NCBI GenBank assembly: GCA_018292915.2
Contig: JACVVK020000084.1
Span: forward strand, 488,501 to 552,500
DNA length: 64,000 bases
From: Batillaria attramentaria
Lineage: Eukaryota > Mollusca > Gastropoda > Batillariidae
Reading direction: 5' to 3'
Shown: piece after piece, positions 49,296 through 60,949 of the stretch
Numbering within the stretch: the first letter of the stretch is position 1
Layout: each line of letters begins with the position of its first letter
Notes under the pieces: model-generated
What the model was told of the DNA's origin: nothing
The model's input: only the letters and a program-made list of their open reading frames with translations
The model's database searches: none
Program-made: the position numbers and the translations under genes

Positions 49296-49299
49296 CTGT

Positions 49300-50640
49300 T
49301 GACACTGATACCCACAGTGACACTAGCATGACCCTAGGCTCTTCATCTTAGCTTCCTCTCCCCCCCCCCCTCCTTCCTCTCCTTTCCCTCCTTCACTTCT
49401 CTCCCCCCCCCCCCCCCCGGCTTATCTGACGGGGCATCGTCATCATCATCACTCATTTTATCGTTAGTAACGTCAGATCTGGAGTCGCCACACACACAAG
49501 TCCTCGTTAGCAGGTGTCTGGCGTTAACAGGTGTCTTCTCTGTGCGTACCGTCAGATAGCAAAATGGCATTTGCGCCTCTCAAATCCGTGCCGCTTTGGT
49601 CGTTTTACCAAACAGCGGTAGATATAAGCTTATTTCTTTATGCACAGTATCTGCAAACAAAGTTTTAGTGCCTTGTTGCAGGTTAGAGGTGATTTGATAA
49701 ACCAGCTTGATATGAGCCTAATCATTTGCATGCACGCCTGTTTGAATGAGGAGTGAAGGAGCGGGAGAGATGTGTATGTGTGTGTGTGTGCGTGCGTGTG
49801 TGCGTGCGGTGTGTGGGTTGTGGGTTGTGTGCAGAATTTTTAATTTATTGTATTGTCATTGTTGAGCAGACATTTAATTTCTCTATGTTCATTATACATT
49901 CATTAAATTTCATTTTCATTTTAGTTTCATTCATCTTCTCGATGCTTGTGCTAGTCTACCCGCACACTGCCGCCCCTCGCTTAAAACGTTCTGTTCTTTA
50001 GCGTCCTTTCTGCCTGACGATCTGACTATATCATGTCTTTCATCGAGCACTGACAAAAAAAAAAAAAAAAAATCACCCACAAACGGCCATCACCTGCCGT
50101 TGAGATTCGACCCAAAGACGGATTCAACACAATGCCACAGACTATCGAGACCGTCTGTGCACACAAATGCATCGCCTTAGGGTTGCCCCACTCCACTATG
50201 ACTGACTGCCCCTTTCCTCAGTCCCCTATCCTAACAACCCCCTCCCCTCAACACCCCCCCCCCCACACACACACACACACACCTTAACCCCCCCCCGCCT
50301 CCCCACAGGTCTTTCAGTAGTTGTCCACCTGTCGGACCTGGCGACAAGGAACTAGCGGGCAGTGGCCCAGCCAATGGTGCAAACTCCCGCTACCTGTTCC
50401 CGTTGTTGTTGCACCGGCTGTGAGTGCGAGTCCAGTAAAGCGGTGTGGGGTGGGATAGGGTTGGAAGGGTGGGACGGGGCGGGGTGGGGTGGGGTGGGGT
50501 GGTGACCGCACTTTCGCACGTGTAGTTGGAACCGCGATAGCGACACGGCTATTTTTTCCCCCTGTGAATGTGGCCAAATCGGCCGATAATTTAATACGCA
50601 GCGGAAGTGAAATCCCCCCCCCCCCCGTACCGTTCTTAAA
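49300..50640. other. Non-coding stretch with C/CA and A runs
   Basis: C runs at 49361-49370 and 49404-49419, GT-rich 49773-49810, poly(A) 50056-50072, C/CA 50250-50300. Nothing gene-like. Confidence 0.4.
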
Positions 50641-50820
50641 CTAACCAACCAACCAGAGAAACAAATCAACCAATAACAAAAGCACCCCCCCAAAACAAAA
50701 AAAAACCAAAACAACAACAACAACAACAAAAACACCAAAACAAACAAACACACAAGCAAACAAACAAAAAACAAAACAACAACAAAAAACAACAACAAAC
50801 AAACAAAATAAATAAAAAGC
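50640..50820. repeat. (AAC)n/(AAAC)n low-complexity block
   Basis: A/C-rich, like 44486-44870. The element at 50826 follows directly. Confidence 0.85.
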
Positions 50821-50825
50821 AAAAA

Positions 50826-50945
50826 TGCCTCGTCTTTGATATCACCCACACGTGGTGGAAAAAAAAAACACGTTAAATTCCGATACATCCACCCCACCCT
50901 GTACGGCTTTTGAACCCTACGGGGATTTTTTTTTTTTTTTTTTTG
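50826..50945 (+). mobile_element. SINE family A long-tail variant, 3' fragment
   Basis: GTCTTTGATATCACCCACAC, GTGGTGGAAAA, ACGTTAAATTCCGATACATC, CGGCTTTTGAACCCTACGGG and a T run. The tail matches the element at 41989-42203. Confidence 0.82.
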
Positions 50946-51482
50946 AAAAAGAATTGTACACCTGCCTCACTCATTGCTATCAACGGTACCAAACTTACTG
51001 TGTGAAGATACCCCATCCCGACACTTCCACAGTATAATTTACTCACGTCAACACCCCTTCCCACCATGCTCCCCCCCCCCTCCCTGCCCCCCTCCCCCCT
51101 ACCCACCCACACACACACACACTGTCCCGTTCCCCAGGACAGAATGAGCTGAGTTGACATTTTGGAATCAACTGGTTGGTACACCTGGGCACGTGTGTGT
51201 CTCCCTTTACTCCAGGCTGCTGTGACGGCGCGAGGGCGGAGGTGAAAGGTCAGAGGTCAGATGACCACAACTAAAACCCATCTGTGCTGGCCGGCCAGTG
51301 AATTCACTAGGTTGTTTGGTTTAAACATTTTGTGTTTATGCCCCCCCCCCCCAAAAAAAAAAAATAAATAAAAAAAAAAAAAATCGCCATCGACCAGTAA
51401 ACAGCGTTGTTACAGAGCACACCAAATGAAAACTTACATGCGTGCTTATCTGAGCCAATCAACGAGTAAACGAGTCTGCACA

Positions 51483-51594
51483 TGGATTTGACTCGACATG
51501 GTAAGGAAAAATCCCACCATATTCCTGCCAACCCAGGACTAGAACCAGGCAGCTCAGGATCCGAAGTCGTATGCCTCAACCACTAAACCAGATC
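51483..51594 (-). mobile_element. tRNA-like SINE head, minus strand
   Basis: Reverse complement gives CTGGTTTAGTGGTTGAGGCA (A-box-like) and TGGTTCTAGTCCTGGGTTGG (B-box-like), 37 nt apart. The body beyond is not assigned. Confidence 0.5.
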
Positions 51595-51699
51595 CCCTGA
51601 TTATTATTAAATCAAGTAGACACAATCAAATGCAAACACTGTACACAATAAAGTAGTTGAAGAATAGCGCTCTGTGCTGAATGGTATGATATCTTGCCA

Positions 51700-52025
51700 G
51701 CACAGTATCATTTCAAACAGATATTACCGTGTCTATTATGAGGCAGCCACAATTGCTTTTTTATGTGCTCTCTCTCTCTCTCTGTTACTCCTCCCCAGAG
51801 AAGAACAAACCGCTTCTTTCAGACTCCCAAGAGATGTTTTTTTTTTCCTCCAGAAAACACACACACAATATAATTTCAAACAAATATTACCCCTGTCTAT
51901 GATATGAGACAGCCACGGTTGTTTTAATACGCTCTCTCTCTCTCTCTCTTTTATTCCTCAGCGCTGAGGAACAAGCCTCTTCTTTCAGCCTCCAAAGGAA
52001 TCTTTTTCTCCAGAAAACACACGGC
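51700..52025 (+). repeat. Tandem duplication, ~165-bp units
   Basis: Both halves share CAAATATTAC-type starts, TGTCTATNATGAG-CAGCCAC, a CT run, CTTCTTTCAG and CTCCAGAAAACACAC. Units about 51717-51862 and 51880-52022. Confidence 0.75.
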
Positions 52026-52104
52026 AGGCAGATAACCGACCGGAACCTTCAAAAGATAGGTATCAGACAACACCACAGTGGCGGTTTTTCCCCTTTCACT
52101 ACAG

Positions 52105-52281
52105 ACGGGTCCGTCCAAATGGTGCGAAGGACGTGTGAAAAAGTGTAAGGACGTGCAAGGAAGAGTTCAAACATGACAAACAACTGAAAAAAAACAACAA
52201 CAAAACAGAAGATGTGTTTCTGGTGTTTGTATGTCAAAATGAGACAAATTGGGGTGAGGGATCTTTGTTGGAAGAACTAGA

Positions 52282-52349
<68 letters not shown>

Positions 52350-52545
52350 CCACAAACACATCTACTTTAATTATTTCAGATATATGTCACGTTTGAACAT
52401 TCTGACATACAAATACCAAAAACACATCTTCTGTTTAATTATTTCAGTTACTTGTCATGTTTGAACTTTTCCCCGCATGTCCACGCACCGCCTCGCATGT
52501 CCCGGCGCGGTCTCGCACATCCTGGCCCCATTTGGTCGGACCGCT
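52105..52545. repeat. Long imperfect inverted repeat around a (GT)n core
   Basis: The left arm (about 52107-52241) includes GGTCCGTCCAAATGG, GTTCAAACATGACAA and AAACAGAAGATGTGTTT. The right arm (52398-52543) carries their reverse complements AACACATCTTCTGTTT, TTGTCATGTTTGAAC and CCATTTGGTCGGACC. The GT run 52281-52348 is in the loop. The right side also has an internal direct repeat (52354-52400 and 52421-52466). Confidence 0.8.
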
Positions 52546-53052
52546 ACAAACCAAAGCGGCCTCTGTACACACGAACACCATTACGACAAGCCGCCTCCCG
52601 AACTCGGATACCTGTAATCTTCAAATCAATTCAGTACCGGGTTTGTAGAGGCCAGCGATTTGGCCTACGACGCCTCTCATTATGAAGACAATTACACGTT
52701 CTTGTTTGGTCTCACTGAGGGTGTCAATGAGAACGAGGCGTTGAGTGAAGTTCCCACGCGAAAACTCGCGAGAATTGGCCTGACGCCGAGATAACAGTAG
52801 GTTCTGATAGGGGTTTTCGGGATTAATAGTTTTGTTTCAGAGCTTTGAGGAATGATTGTACACTTTGTGAGCCAAGCCTTCGCGCAATGACAGTGATTAG
52901 GAGTGGACACTGCGGGATCTCCGAGAGCTAACATGGCGAAGACGTCACAGGTGTCACAGTTTAAAACCAGTGTTTGAATACTGACGTCATGAGACTCACT
53001 GGTTTTCTGAACATTCGGGTTTTTTTTTTCCTGTTACATTACAGCTCCAAAG

Positions 53053-53054
<2 letters not shown>

Positions 53055-53131
<77 letters not shown>

Positions 53132-53153
53132 CGGGGGCCGTGTGTGTGTGTGT

Positions 53154-53196
<43 letters not shown>

Positions 53197-53205
53197 TATC
53201 GGGGG

Positions 53206-53260
<55 letters not shown>

Positions 53261-53268
53261 GGGCCGTG

Positions 53269-53324
<56 letters not shown>

Positions 53325-53344
53325 TGTGTGTGTGTGTGTGTGTG
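53055..53344. repeat. (GT)n array with GTATCGGGGGCC interruptions and (GTGC)n
   Basis: GT runs broken at about 53129, 53198 and 53260 by GTATCGGGGGCCGTG or GTCGGGCCGTG, then (CGTG)n 53268-53325. Block lengths of about 60-70 bp suggest higher-order duplication. Confidence 0.95.
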
Positions 53345-53714
53345 AAATCTCTGCAAAATAGTGTCCAAACTCCTTCCACAAGAGCGGAATTTCAGACACT
53401 GAGAAAAATTATCAGAACGGAATGAGAATGATGTCACTGAAGTTCTTGCAACGAAGCCACATTCAGTTAACCAAACGTTTGACACATTCTATTCAAGTTG
53501 GATTTTTTTTTTGGTGCTCTTAAAACGTTACTTTTTCTCCCCAGGTTTGATTTAAACAGGTTTATTGCAATACTGACAAGTCGTTCAAGTAAACAGATAG
53601 TGAGCATAAACAAGCGGCACCGCTTATGTTAATGCTCAGTGGGAAAAAGTACATATTGACAGCATTGAAATGGCATACTAGACTGGTAGTAATTACATAG
53701 ATTAAAACTACAGA

Positions 53715-53760
<46 letters not shown>

Positions 53761-54830
53761 TCTATGTGCACCCACAACAACGAAAACAAAAAACAAGAAA
53801 AAAAAAAAAAAAACTCCACTGGGTTGCGCTAGACTCTGTCAAGGAGGAAACGAAACATGAAACTAAAACAAAAAACAGAAAACCTAAAAACGTGCTATAC
53901 GAGTTATAAAATCTTGAACTTCACAGATTATAGTGCAGTTATCTTGAATAGAGAGATAACAGTTTGCCGTGAGATACCCACTTGTTGCATATTGTGGAAA
54001 CAAAAACAATGATTATTTCAATGTTTAGTATGTATAGTATTTGCGATGATAGGAAGCTATTGGCAAACACTATAGTATTTCTTTTTCATCAGTAGAAAAG
54101 AAAACATAGAGCAATTTCATGATGTCGATAAGCAGACACCTAGCTCAGGAAGAGGAGATCATCTCAGAGAATGAAGGACAAAAACAATGTGTGGTCGTTG
54201 AAAGTTTCAGTTGAAAAAAAAATTCAGGATGAAAAAAAAAAGGCTTAAGTAACTTTGCAAGGCCAACGACCACAAGACTATTTGTCTATTTCACCGTAAG
54301 CAGCATTCAAATTTCTATTCTATTCTCCCACACTTCAAGTCAGTTATACCCCTGCCACAAGATACCACTGTCACGGTTAGTTTCCCGCGCGTGCGAAATT
54401 GAGTTTTCCCACATCATTCACCTTGTCACGCTGACCGCTCCGCAGTTGGCGCGCGAAAAGCCCGCGCGCATGACACAAAGGACTCGTAGTTTTCATTCAC
54501 AGAAAGGACATGCACGCACGGTCAAGTCCAACAGGTGTCCACGTGTCCTCTGAAGGTCAAGGTTCCTACCTGGCGGGGCCGGCCTCCGGTGTGAAAAAGA
54601 AAGGGGCTTGCAAACTGGCCGGCCAGGGAAAGTTTGGACAAAAGAATATTGACCATGTTCGGAAAGCATTTTGGCCCGGCGGTCTGCCGAGTCTGAAATT
54701 GGTGTCGTGAAAGGATGATTTTTGCATGTCACTCACAGTAAACTGGACATACGTACCCCGCTGTCAACTAGTTTGAGCTATATTTTCAGTGTCTATGTTA
54801 GACTACAGAGAACCTTTTACTGCGTATGGC
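53345..54830. other. Non-coding stretch, nothing recognised
   Basis: Contains a GA run (53715-53757) and a poly(A) (53797-53813). No supported gene or element. Confidence 0.4.
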
Positions 54831-54833
54831 TGC

Positions 54834-54834
<1 letters not shown>

Positions 54835-54892
<58 letters not shown>

Positions 54893-54931
54893 GTCACACA
54901 CACACCGTCACACACACACACACACACACTG

Positions 54932-55005
<74 letters not shown>

Positions 55006-55031
55006 ACACACTATGACACACACACACACAG

Positions 55032-55075
<44 letters not shown>

Positions 55076-55181
55076 GACTGTATGCTATAGGTTATAGGAA
55101 TATCTTACCAAGCTTTTAGGCTCACAGGCCTAAGTTTCTCAAGTTACTGCGCACTACTTACGTATTACAATACATTTAATG

Positions 55182-55262
<81 letters not shown>
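54835..55262. repeat. (CA)n-(GA)n block, copy 1 of a duplicated unit
   Basis: CA 54836-55003, GA 55036-55074, a unique stretch with CTACTTACGTATTACAATAC (about 55152), then CA 55182-55262. The GA-unique part recurs at 56685-56895. Confidence 0.9.
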
Positions 55263-55265
<3 letters not shown>

Positions 55266-55636
55266 TGACACACTAACACACAGACTCATCTCATCATTAT
55301 CAGCATCATTACCAAGACAGTGCTGTATACACGGGTAATCAGAGTAAACGGAATACAGCCCGCGCTTAAAAACAACAACAACAAAAAACAACCCGCACTC
55401 TTTTCACGGCGATGTCTACTCAGTCTCCGTCCAGATATATTTGCGCTACTACCGCTCTCAAAACTGCACGTTTCCTGCATGGATCTGTGTGTATGTATAA
55501 AAGATTATTTTTTCTGTATACATTTAATATGTTACAGTACGTCAGTATGCGTGTTCATGTGTGTATGTATGTCTGTACAAGTACGCATTATGTAGGTATG
55601 TGTATGTATAAACGTATGAACGTACGAACGTAACTA

Positions 55637-55706
55637 CGTATGTATGTATGTATGTATGTATGTATGTATGTATGTATGTATGTATGTATGTATGTATGTA
55701 TGTATA
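55637..55706. repeat. (GTAT)n microsatellite
   Basis: About sixteen GTAT units. Confidence 0.95.
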
Positions 55707-55709
55707 GAA

Positions 55710-56575
55710 GATGCACTGCACATGTTGTACCGTTTGTATTTCTTTGTCTATTCTATGCCCCTAGAGGGTAGAATAAAAACTATTTTGACTTTGGCCCCTT
55801 ACGGGAGCGCAGCACAACGGATTTTCCTTACAGAGAACACAAGGGCTCTGTACTCCATTTTGCGCCGTACACTTTGGGCTCCTCTGCAGTTATTAAGTAA
55901 AAGGGACCAAAGCTCCACGAATCAATTAGCACTTAGCCTCTTTTGCCATTAATTTTGACGCTAGCCCTGCGACTGATTTCAGAATACGAAGGCCTGAGTC
56001 TTGAGGTCACGGGGCCGCTGTGAGCAGGTCCCTTTGTCATGTGACCCTCCTTCGACCGTCGCCCGCCTCCCAAACTTTGCACACCTGTCCTGCAGACCTG
56101 ACACCCTGGGGCACCCACCCCTTCCCATCCCTCCCCCCCCCCCTCTCCCTTCAACCGCCCCCAAGGTCAGTTTCACTGAACATCGGCAACTGTTCACAGC
56201 ATCACACCTGTTGATAGTCGGAGCGGAGAGGGATAGCTAAACGAGGGAGGGGAAGGGGAGAGTTTGGGGAGGGCGGGGGGTGGGGGGGGGGGCGGTGGGA
56301 AGTGTCGTCAGGAAACGGTTGACACATTTCATTATCGGCAGCTGTAGCTACACATTAAAACGGTTCTGTAATTACACAAGAACGCGAACTTTTGTCACGG
56401 AATCCACTAGGGTTATCGTTGTCTGTGGGATTTAACCTTTAGGAACGTGGCTTGGCTGAATCGGCCAACAGGTCAAAGAGATAGGTGGACAAGAGTATGG
56501 TTGGTACTGGATATCCCAATCGTGACAAGTTTTTTTTTTTTTTATTTTAAAATACTGAATAGTAATACAGTTAGT
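55710..56575. other. Non-coding stretch, nothing recognised
   Basis: GC-richer centre with C and G runs (56132-56143, 56263-56294). No supported gene. Confidence 0.4.
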
Positions 56576-56578
56576 GAC

Positions 56579-56671
<93 letters not shown>

Positions 56672-56955
56672 TTACACACAGACCCAGAGAGAGAGAGAGA
56701 GACAATGACAATGACAATGATCCATTATTTTTCAACGGTAAAGCTATTGGCCCAGTTACCATTAGAGAGAGAGAGAGAGAGAGTTGAGCGTATGCTACAA
56801 GGAAGAGGTTATAGCAGTTTCCCACAAAGGTTAGAGGCTCATACGACGAGGTTGGTTACTACGCACTACTTACGTATTACAATACATTTAAAGCCACAAC
56901 TGAAGAGCAATTAAACTTCGAGAGACGATGAGAGAGAGAGAGAGAGAGAGGGGGG
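56579..56955. repeat. (CA)n-(GA)n block, copy 2 of a duplicated unit
   Basis: CA 56580-56669, GA 56685-56701 and 56764-56783, then TTGAGCGTATGCTA and CACTACTTACGTATTACAAT (about 56864), matching 55020-55185. Ends in a further GA run 56930-56950. Confidence 0.85.
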
Positions 56956-57328
56956 GGAGGTAGGGGGGACGGAAGCACTCGGATAATCATATCATTCTTC
57001 ATAATCTTTCTATTCGACAGTGATCATTTGCAAGTGCCAGGTGTTATCTGAAACTTCACATTTCACTGGAGTCTATTTGTGTAGGGCACGGGGCATCTCG
57101 CATTCTGCCAGCGAGGATCAGTGCGGCGTTTTAGATTCACAGCTCCGCGGTGGCTCAGGGGTACCAAAGACTTTCCTTTCTCTCTCTCTGTTGAAAGCCG
57201 CTTGAGTTTGTTCATCTCATTACTTTGGTTTGAATCGGAAAGCTTACAATTTACTTCACAGCGTTCTCTTGTGATACTGTTTCGTTGCTGGAAACCTCGG
57301 GGAACACTGAAAATGAGATACTAGATTT

Positions 57329-57380
<52 letters not shown>
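57329..57380. repeat. (GA)n microsatellite
   Basis: Perfect GA run of about 25 units. Confidence 0.95.
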
Positions 57381-57382
<2 letters not shown>

Positions 57383-57544
57383 AACGAGAATCGAGTAGAA
57401 TACTTGAAAATTTAACTACCGAGTTGTCTTTAGACTTGGTTTTTGCTTGTCTGTCGCATTGACCCACTCTCGCCATCTCTCTTTTTTTAGCGTTATAAAC
57501 AATGATTCAATTCATTAATCATCTATAATTATTCATTGCTATAT

Positions 57545-57822
57545 CGTGGTCCACTACTTTGGAACAGTCTGCCTTTTCACGTTCGTCATGGTGAGTCGGT
57601 TGACGCGTTCAAAACTGTGTTGAAGACGCGTCTCCTCAGTCCGGCTGCATTATGAAGACAAAATCAGCTTCATCATCACCACTGATCATCATGACGTTTT
57701 GTAAGAGTGTATTGTACTGTGTGTATGTAGTCAGTGTATGAAAGGTTCTGCTATTGTACGGCGCCCAGGACTCCAGCAGGAGGTTGGGCGCCAGAAAATC
57801 CTCATTATAATTTTTTTTTAAA
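57545..57822 (+). mobile_element. 5'-truncated LINE (non-LTR retrotransposon) 3' end
   Basis: The frame 57554-57655 reads LLWNSLPFHVRHGESVDAFK, then TVLKTRLLSPAAL and stop. This matches the C-terminal end of CR1/L2/Jockey-type reverse transcriptases (WNSLP...S..FK..LKT.L). About 165 bp of 3' UTR follows, ending near a T run. Only the last 33 codons remain, so it is a dead copy. Confidence 0.8.
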
Positions 57823-57825
57823 AAG

Positions 57826-58131
57826 TACTTTACTGTCCCTTTCGGGAAATTCGGGCTGCTTCCCCCCCGGGGGAAGCGCGTCGCCGCGGTGCAGCGCCAT
57901 CCAATAACTTTTTAAAATATTTTTTTCAAGAATTTTGCTGGGGGAGGAAAGCCGGATAACCCCGAGAGAAGCCCGGGATGAGCAGCCCGGCAGCCAGGAA
58001 AAACCGGTATCACATATCACAAGCTCGACCTGAGCTCGAACCCACGCTTCGTCGCCGTGACATTGGTGACGGCCGTTCAGTAGCGCAGCGGCTAAATCCG
58101 ACGCGCTACCTATTAGACCACCGCTCACCCC
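57826..58131 (-). mobile_element. SINE family C
   Basis: On the minus strand: GGTGAGCGGTGGTCTAATAG (A-box-like), GTGGGTTCGAGCTCAGGTCG (B-box-like), then CTTCTCTCGGGGTTATCCGG and CTTTCCTCCCCCAGC, and TGGCGCTGCACCGCGGCGAC near the 3' end. The central part resembles that of family B. It abuts the LINE end at 57822. Confidence 0.72.
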
Positions 58132-58476
58132 CGAAATAGAAATTATTAAATATCATTTCCATTTCAACAGCAAGGGGACAAAAATACGTGTACAGACCAA
58201 CCGATGCCAGTACCAGTCTGAACAGTTGGTTACGCCCAGTTTACGAAATTATTATCAAATGCAGACTGAGTCGTGACCCTCCACTTACAAAAAAACAAAA
58301 CAAAAAAACTCCAGCGCGAGTCGTAAAAATCAGCATTGGGTTTTAAACATTCATATCATATCCGTTCCGTGAAACGCACAGAAAACAGAAGCAGATTTAA
58401 CCCGAACAGTTTTGAGTGCACGGATAAACTACACAGCACAGCAATACTATGCATGGTATCACAACTTCGCATTCAG

Positions 58477-58477
<1 letters not shown>

Positions 58478-58534
<57 letters not shown>

Positions 58535-58536
58535 GT

Positions 58537-58590
<54 letters not shown>
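58478..58590. repeat. (CT)n-(CA)n microsatellite
   Basis: CT 58478-58500, CA 58501-58533 and 58538-58590. Confidence 0.95.
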
Positions 58591-58592
<2 letters not shown>

Positions 58593-58767
58593 TTCAACAT
58601 GACTTCATTCTCTTATTTTACACACAGAACCGCGCAAAAGAGAACACTTTGATATGGACACAATCAGGTTACCACGGCGCGGCGCCTCGGCTCGGCACAG
58701 ACTCGACGTCCCCTTGCAATCAAAGCATACATTACTAAATCGGAATATTACAGAGCTTTGAAATATC

Positions 58768-58828
<61 letters not shown>
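58768..58828. repeat. (CA)n microsatellite
   Basis: Perfect CA run of about 30 units. Confidence 0.95.
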
Positions 58829-58829
<1 letters not shown>

Positions 58830-58830
<1 letters not shown>

Positions 58831-59620
58831 CTATCTACTGATCGCTCGACCTAGTTCTGCTTCTAGGTCGTCAATCCTTGCCACGGGGACAGCAGATGGT
58901 CGGTTTGCAGTGAAACCCGAGACCATGCAGAGACAGGGGCGCCTCAGAAAGAACTGTGTAGCAGAGTCACTGAGTCGTCAAGTCAATTCAAGCAGAGTCA
59001 GTGAGATAAAGTTGACACAGGTAATCTGCGCTTTGTGTGATCTTTATCAGCGAAAAAGTGAGAAGGCCAGGCTACGCAATGCACAACGGAGGGCAAAACC
59101 TGAAGAGGAGAACCACAGCAAAGCCGTCCTGCTCTAGTATGATTACAAGGGTTAGCATAGCGTGTCCCTACACTGTAAATCGAAAACAGTGCACTCCGCT
59201 TAACGAGACAACGGATGCTGCAATGCTAGTCCGGATAAACAGACGTGTTTATTGTAGTCGTCTATCTGATCTGTCGACTTTTGATTTTCACCGTAACGAT
59301 GTAGTTTCCAGAATGACTGCAGCCGCGAACTAGTCTTTGTGGCTTGCGCGGCTTTAAGCCGCCCTAAAAACTCGCTCACTCACTCCAGAATGATTGCAAC
59401 ACTTGCAATGCGACATATACCCCCTTACCATAGCGAAATTATGTCGAAGTATCATTTTTTTTTTTTAAAGCAGGACTAGACTTTAATTAAACAGACCGTG
59501 TTAAAAAGAATCAGAGAAGATGCTGACCGCCAGAAATACTACGACACTAGGACGATACATCTCTCAACGACCAGGCAATGAGGAAAACGCCTATACAAAC
59601 TTGAAGTTCTCAGTCGGGAA
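58830..59620. other. Non-coding stretch, possible repeat tail
   Basis: TTGCGCGGCTTTAAGCCGCC at 59346-59365 resembles 63-82 and may end an interspersed repeat. The open frame 58910-59137 is not recognisable as a protein. Confidence 0.35.
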
Positions 59621-59639
59621 CCGTGCCAACTACAAAGAG

Positions 59640-59880
59640 AAGCAGAAAAAGAGAAGAAGAAGAAGAAACAGAACAAGAAAGAAGAAAAAGTAGTGAAAGA
59701 ACCTGAAGAAGAAGAAACCTGAAGAAGAGGGAGAAGAAGAAGAAGTAGAAGAAAAAGTAGGAGTAGAAGAAGGAGACCAAAGAAAAAGAAGAAGTAGAGG
59801 AAAAAGAACACCACCACCAAAGGAGAAGACGGAATAGAAGAAGAAGAAGGGGTGGGTGGGTGTTTGGGAGTTTAACGTCC
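59640..59880. repeat. (GAA)n purine-rich tract with SINE A scrap
   Basis: Purine-only runs. At 59850-59890 GGGTGGGTGTTTGGGAGTTT and AACGTCCTTTTCCACTACG are the minus-strand 3' end of SINE family A. Confidence 0.8.
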
Positions 59881-59889
59881 TTTTCCACT

Positions 59890-60540
59890 ACGTATAGAAG
59901 AAGAAGGAGAAACCTGGAGAAGAAGGAGTATTAGAAGAAGAAGAACAGCAAAGAAGAGGAAGAAGAAGCTTGAAGAATCAACCTGAAGAAGAAGAAGAAG
60001 AAGAGGAAGAAGAAGAAGAAGGAGAAAGAGATACCTGAAGAAAGAAGAAGGAGTATTAGAAGAAGAAGAACAGCAAAGAAGAAGAAGAAGCTTGAAGAAT
60101 CAGCCTGAAGAAGAAGAAGAAGAGGTAGAAGAACAAGGAGGAGAAGGAGATACCTGAAAAAAGAAGGAGTATTAGAAGAAGAAGAACACCAAAGAAGAAG
60201 AAGAAGCTTGAAGAATCAGCCTGAAGAAGAAGAAGAAGAGGTAGAAGAACAAGGAGGAGAAGGAGATACCTGAAAAAAGAAGGAGTATTAGAAGAACAAG
60301 AACACCAAAGAAGAAGAAGAAGCTTGAAGAATCAGCCTGAAGAAGAAGAAGAAGAGGTAGAAGAACAAGGAGGAGAAGGAGATACCTGAAGAAAGAAGAA
60401 GGAGTATTAGAAGAAGAAGGACACCAAAGAAGAGGAAGACCGAAAAAGAAATTGAAGAAGTGTAGAAAAACAACACCAACGAAAAAAAAAAAAAGAAGAA
60501 GAAATAGAAGAAGAACAACAAGAAGAAGAAAGAAAAGGAA
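59890..60540 (+). repeat. Purine-rich minisatellite, ~116-bp unit, four to five copies
   Basis: AAGCTTGAAGAATC recurs at 59966, 60088, 60204 and 60320 (spacing 122, 116, 116). Each copy shares CCTGAAGAAGAAG, GGAGATACCTGAA and GGAGTATTAGAAG. Minus-strand Leu/Phe/Ser readings are artefacts. Confidence 0.9.
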
Positions 60541-60949
60541 ACCAGAATGCAAGATCCCCCCCCCCCCCTTAAAGAACGCCAGTCTCCCAACATAGAGAGA
60601 AGCCAACACGGAGAAGTTAAATCACTTGCGGTGGAAACTTGCCTCTGTCTCCGCTCCCGCTGAGTTTTCTGAGATAGGGAAGAAATTTAGTGGTGGCGAC
60701 CACACGGCGGACACACACACCTCTCCCAGAGAATCGGACCGAGATGATAAAAGAAAAGGGAGAGTGATAAATGGCCGAGAAATTGGTCTTTGGTCCTTGT
60801 TTCACTTATATCAGGGCATCAGGGCTAGGTGAAGGAAAGGGGGGGGGGGGGTTGAGGGGGAGGGAGTGAGGAGAGATGGGGAAGCTGATCAGAGACAAAG
60901 TGCTTGGGACGTGCCAGTTGCCTAGTCCCTCTGGCCTGTAGACCGAGGG

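Noticed and set aside
52974..53485. Cys/Val or His/Thr repeat frames around the GT arrays (also at 3119, 19479, 43887, 54722, 58397, 62482)
   Set aside because: Dinucleotide repeats read in frame; not coding.
58910..59137. 75-codon frame with basic residues, considered as an exon
   Set aside because: No recognisable domain and no convincing flanking splice sites; lies near a repeat tail.
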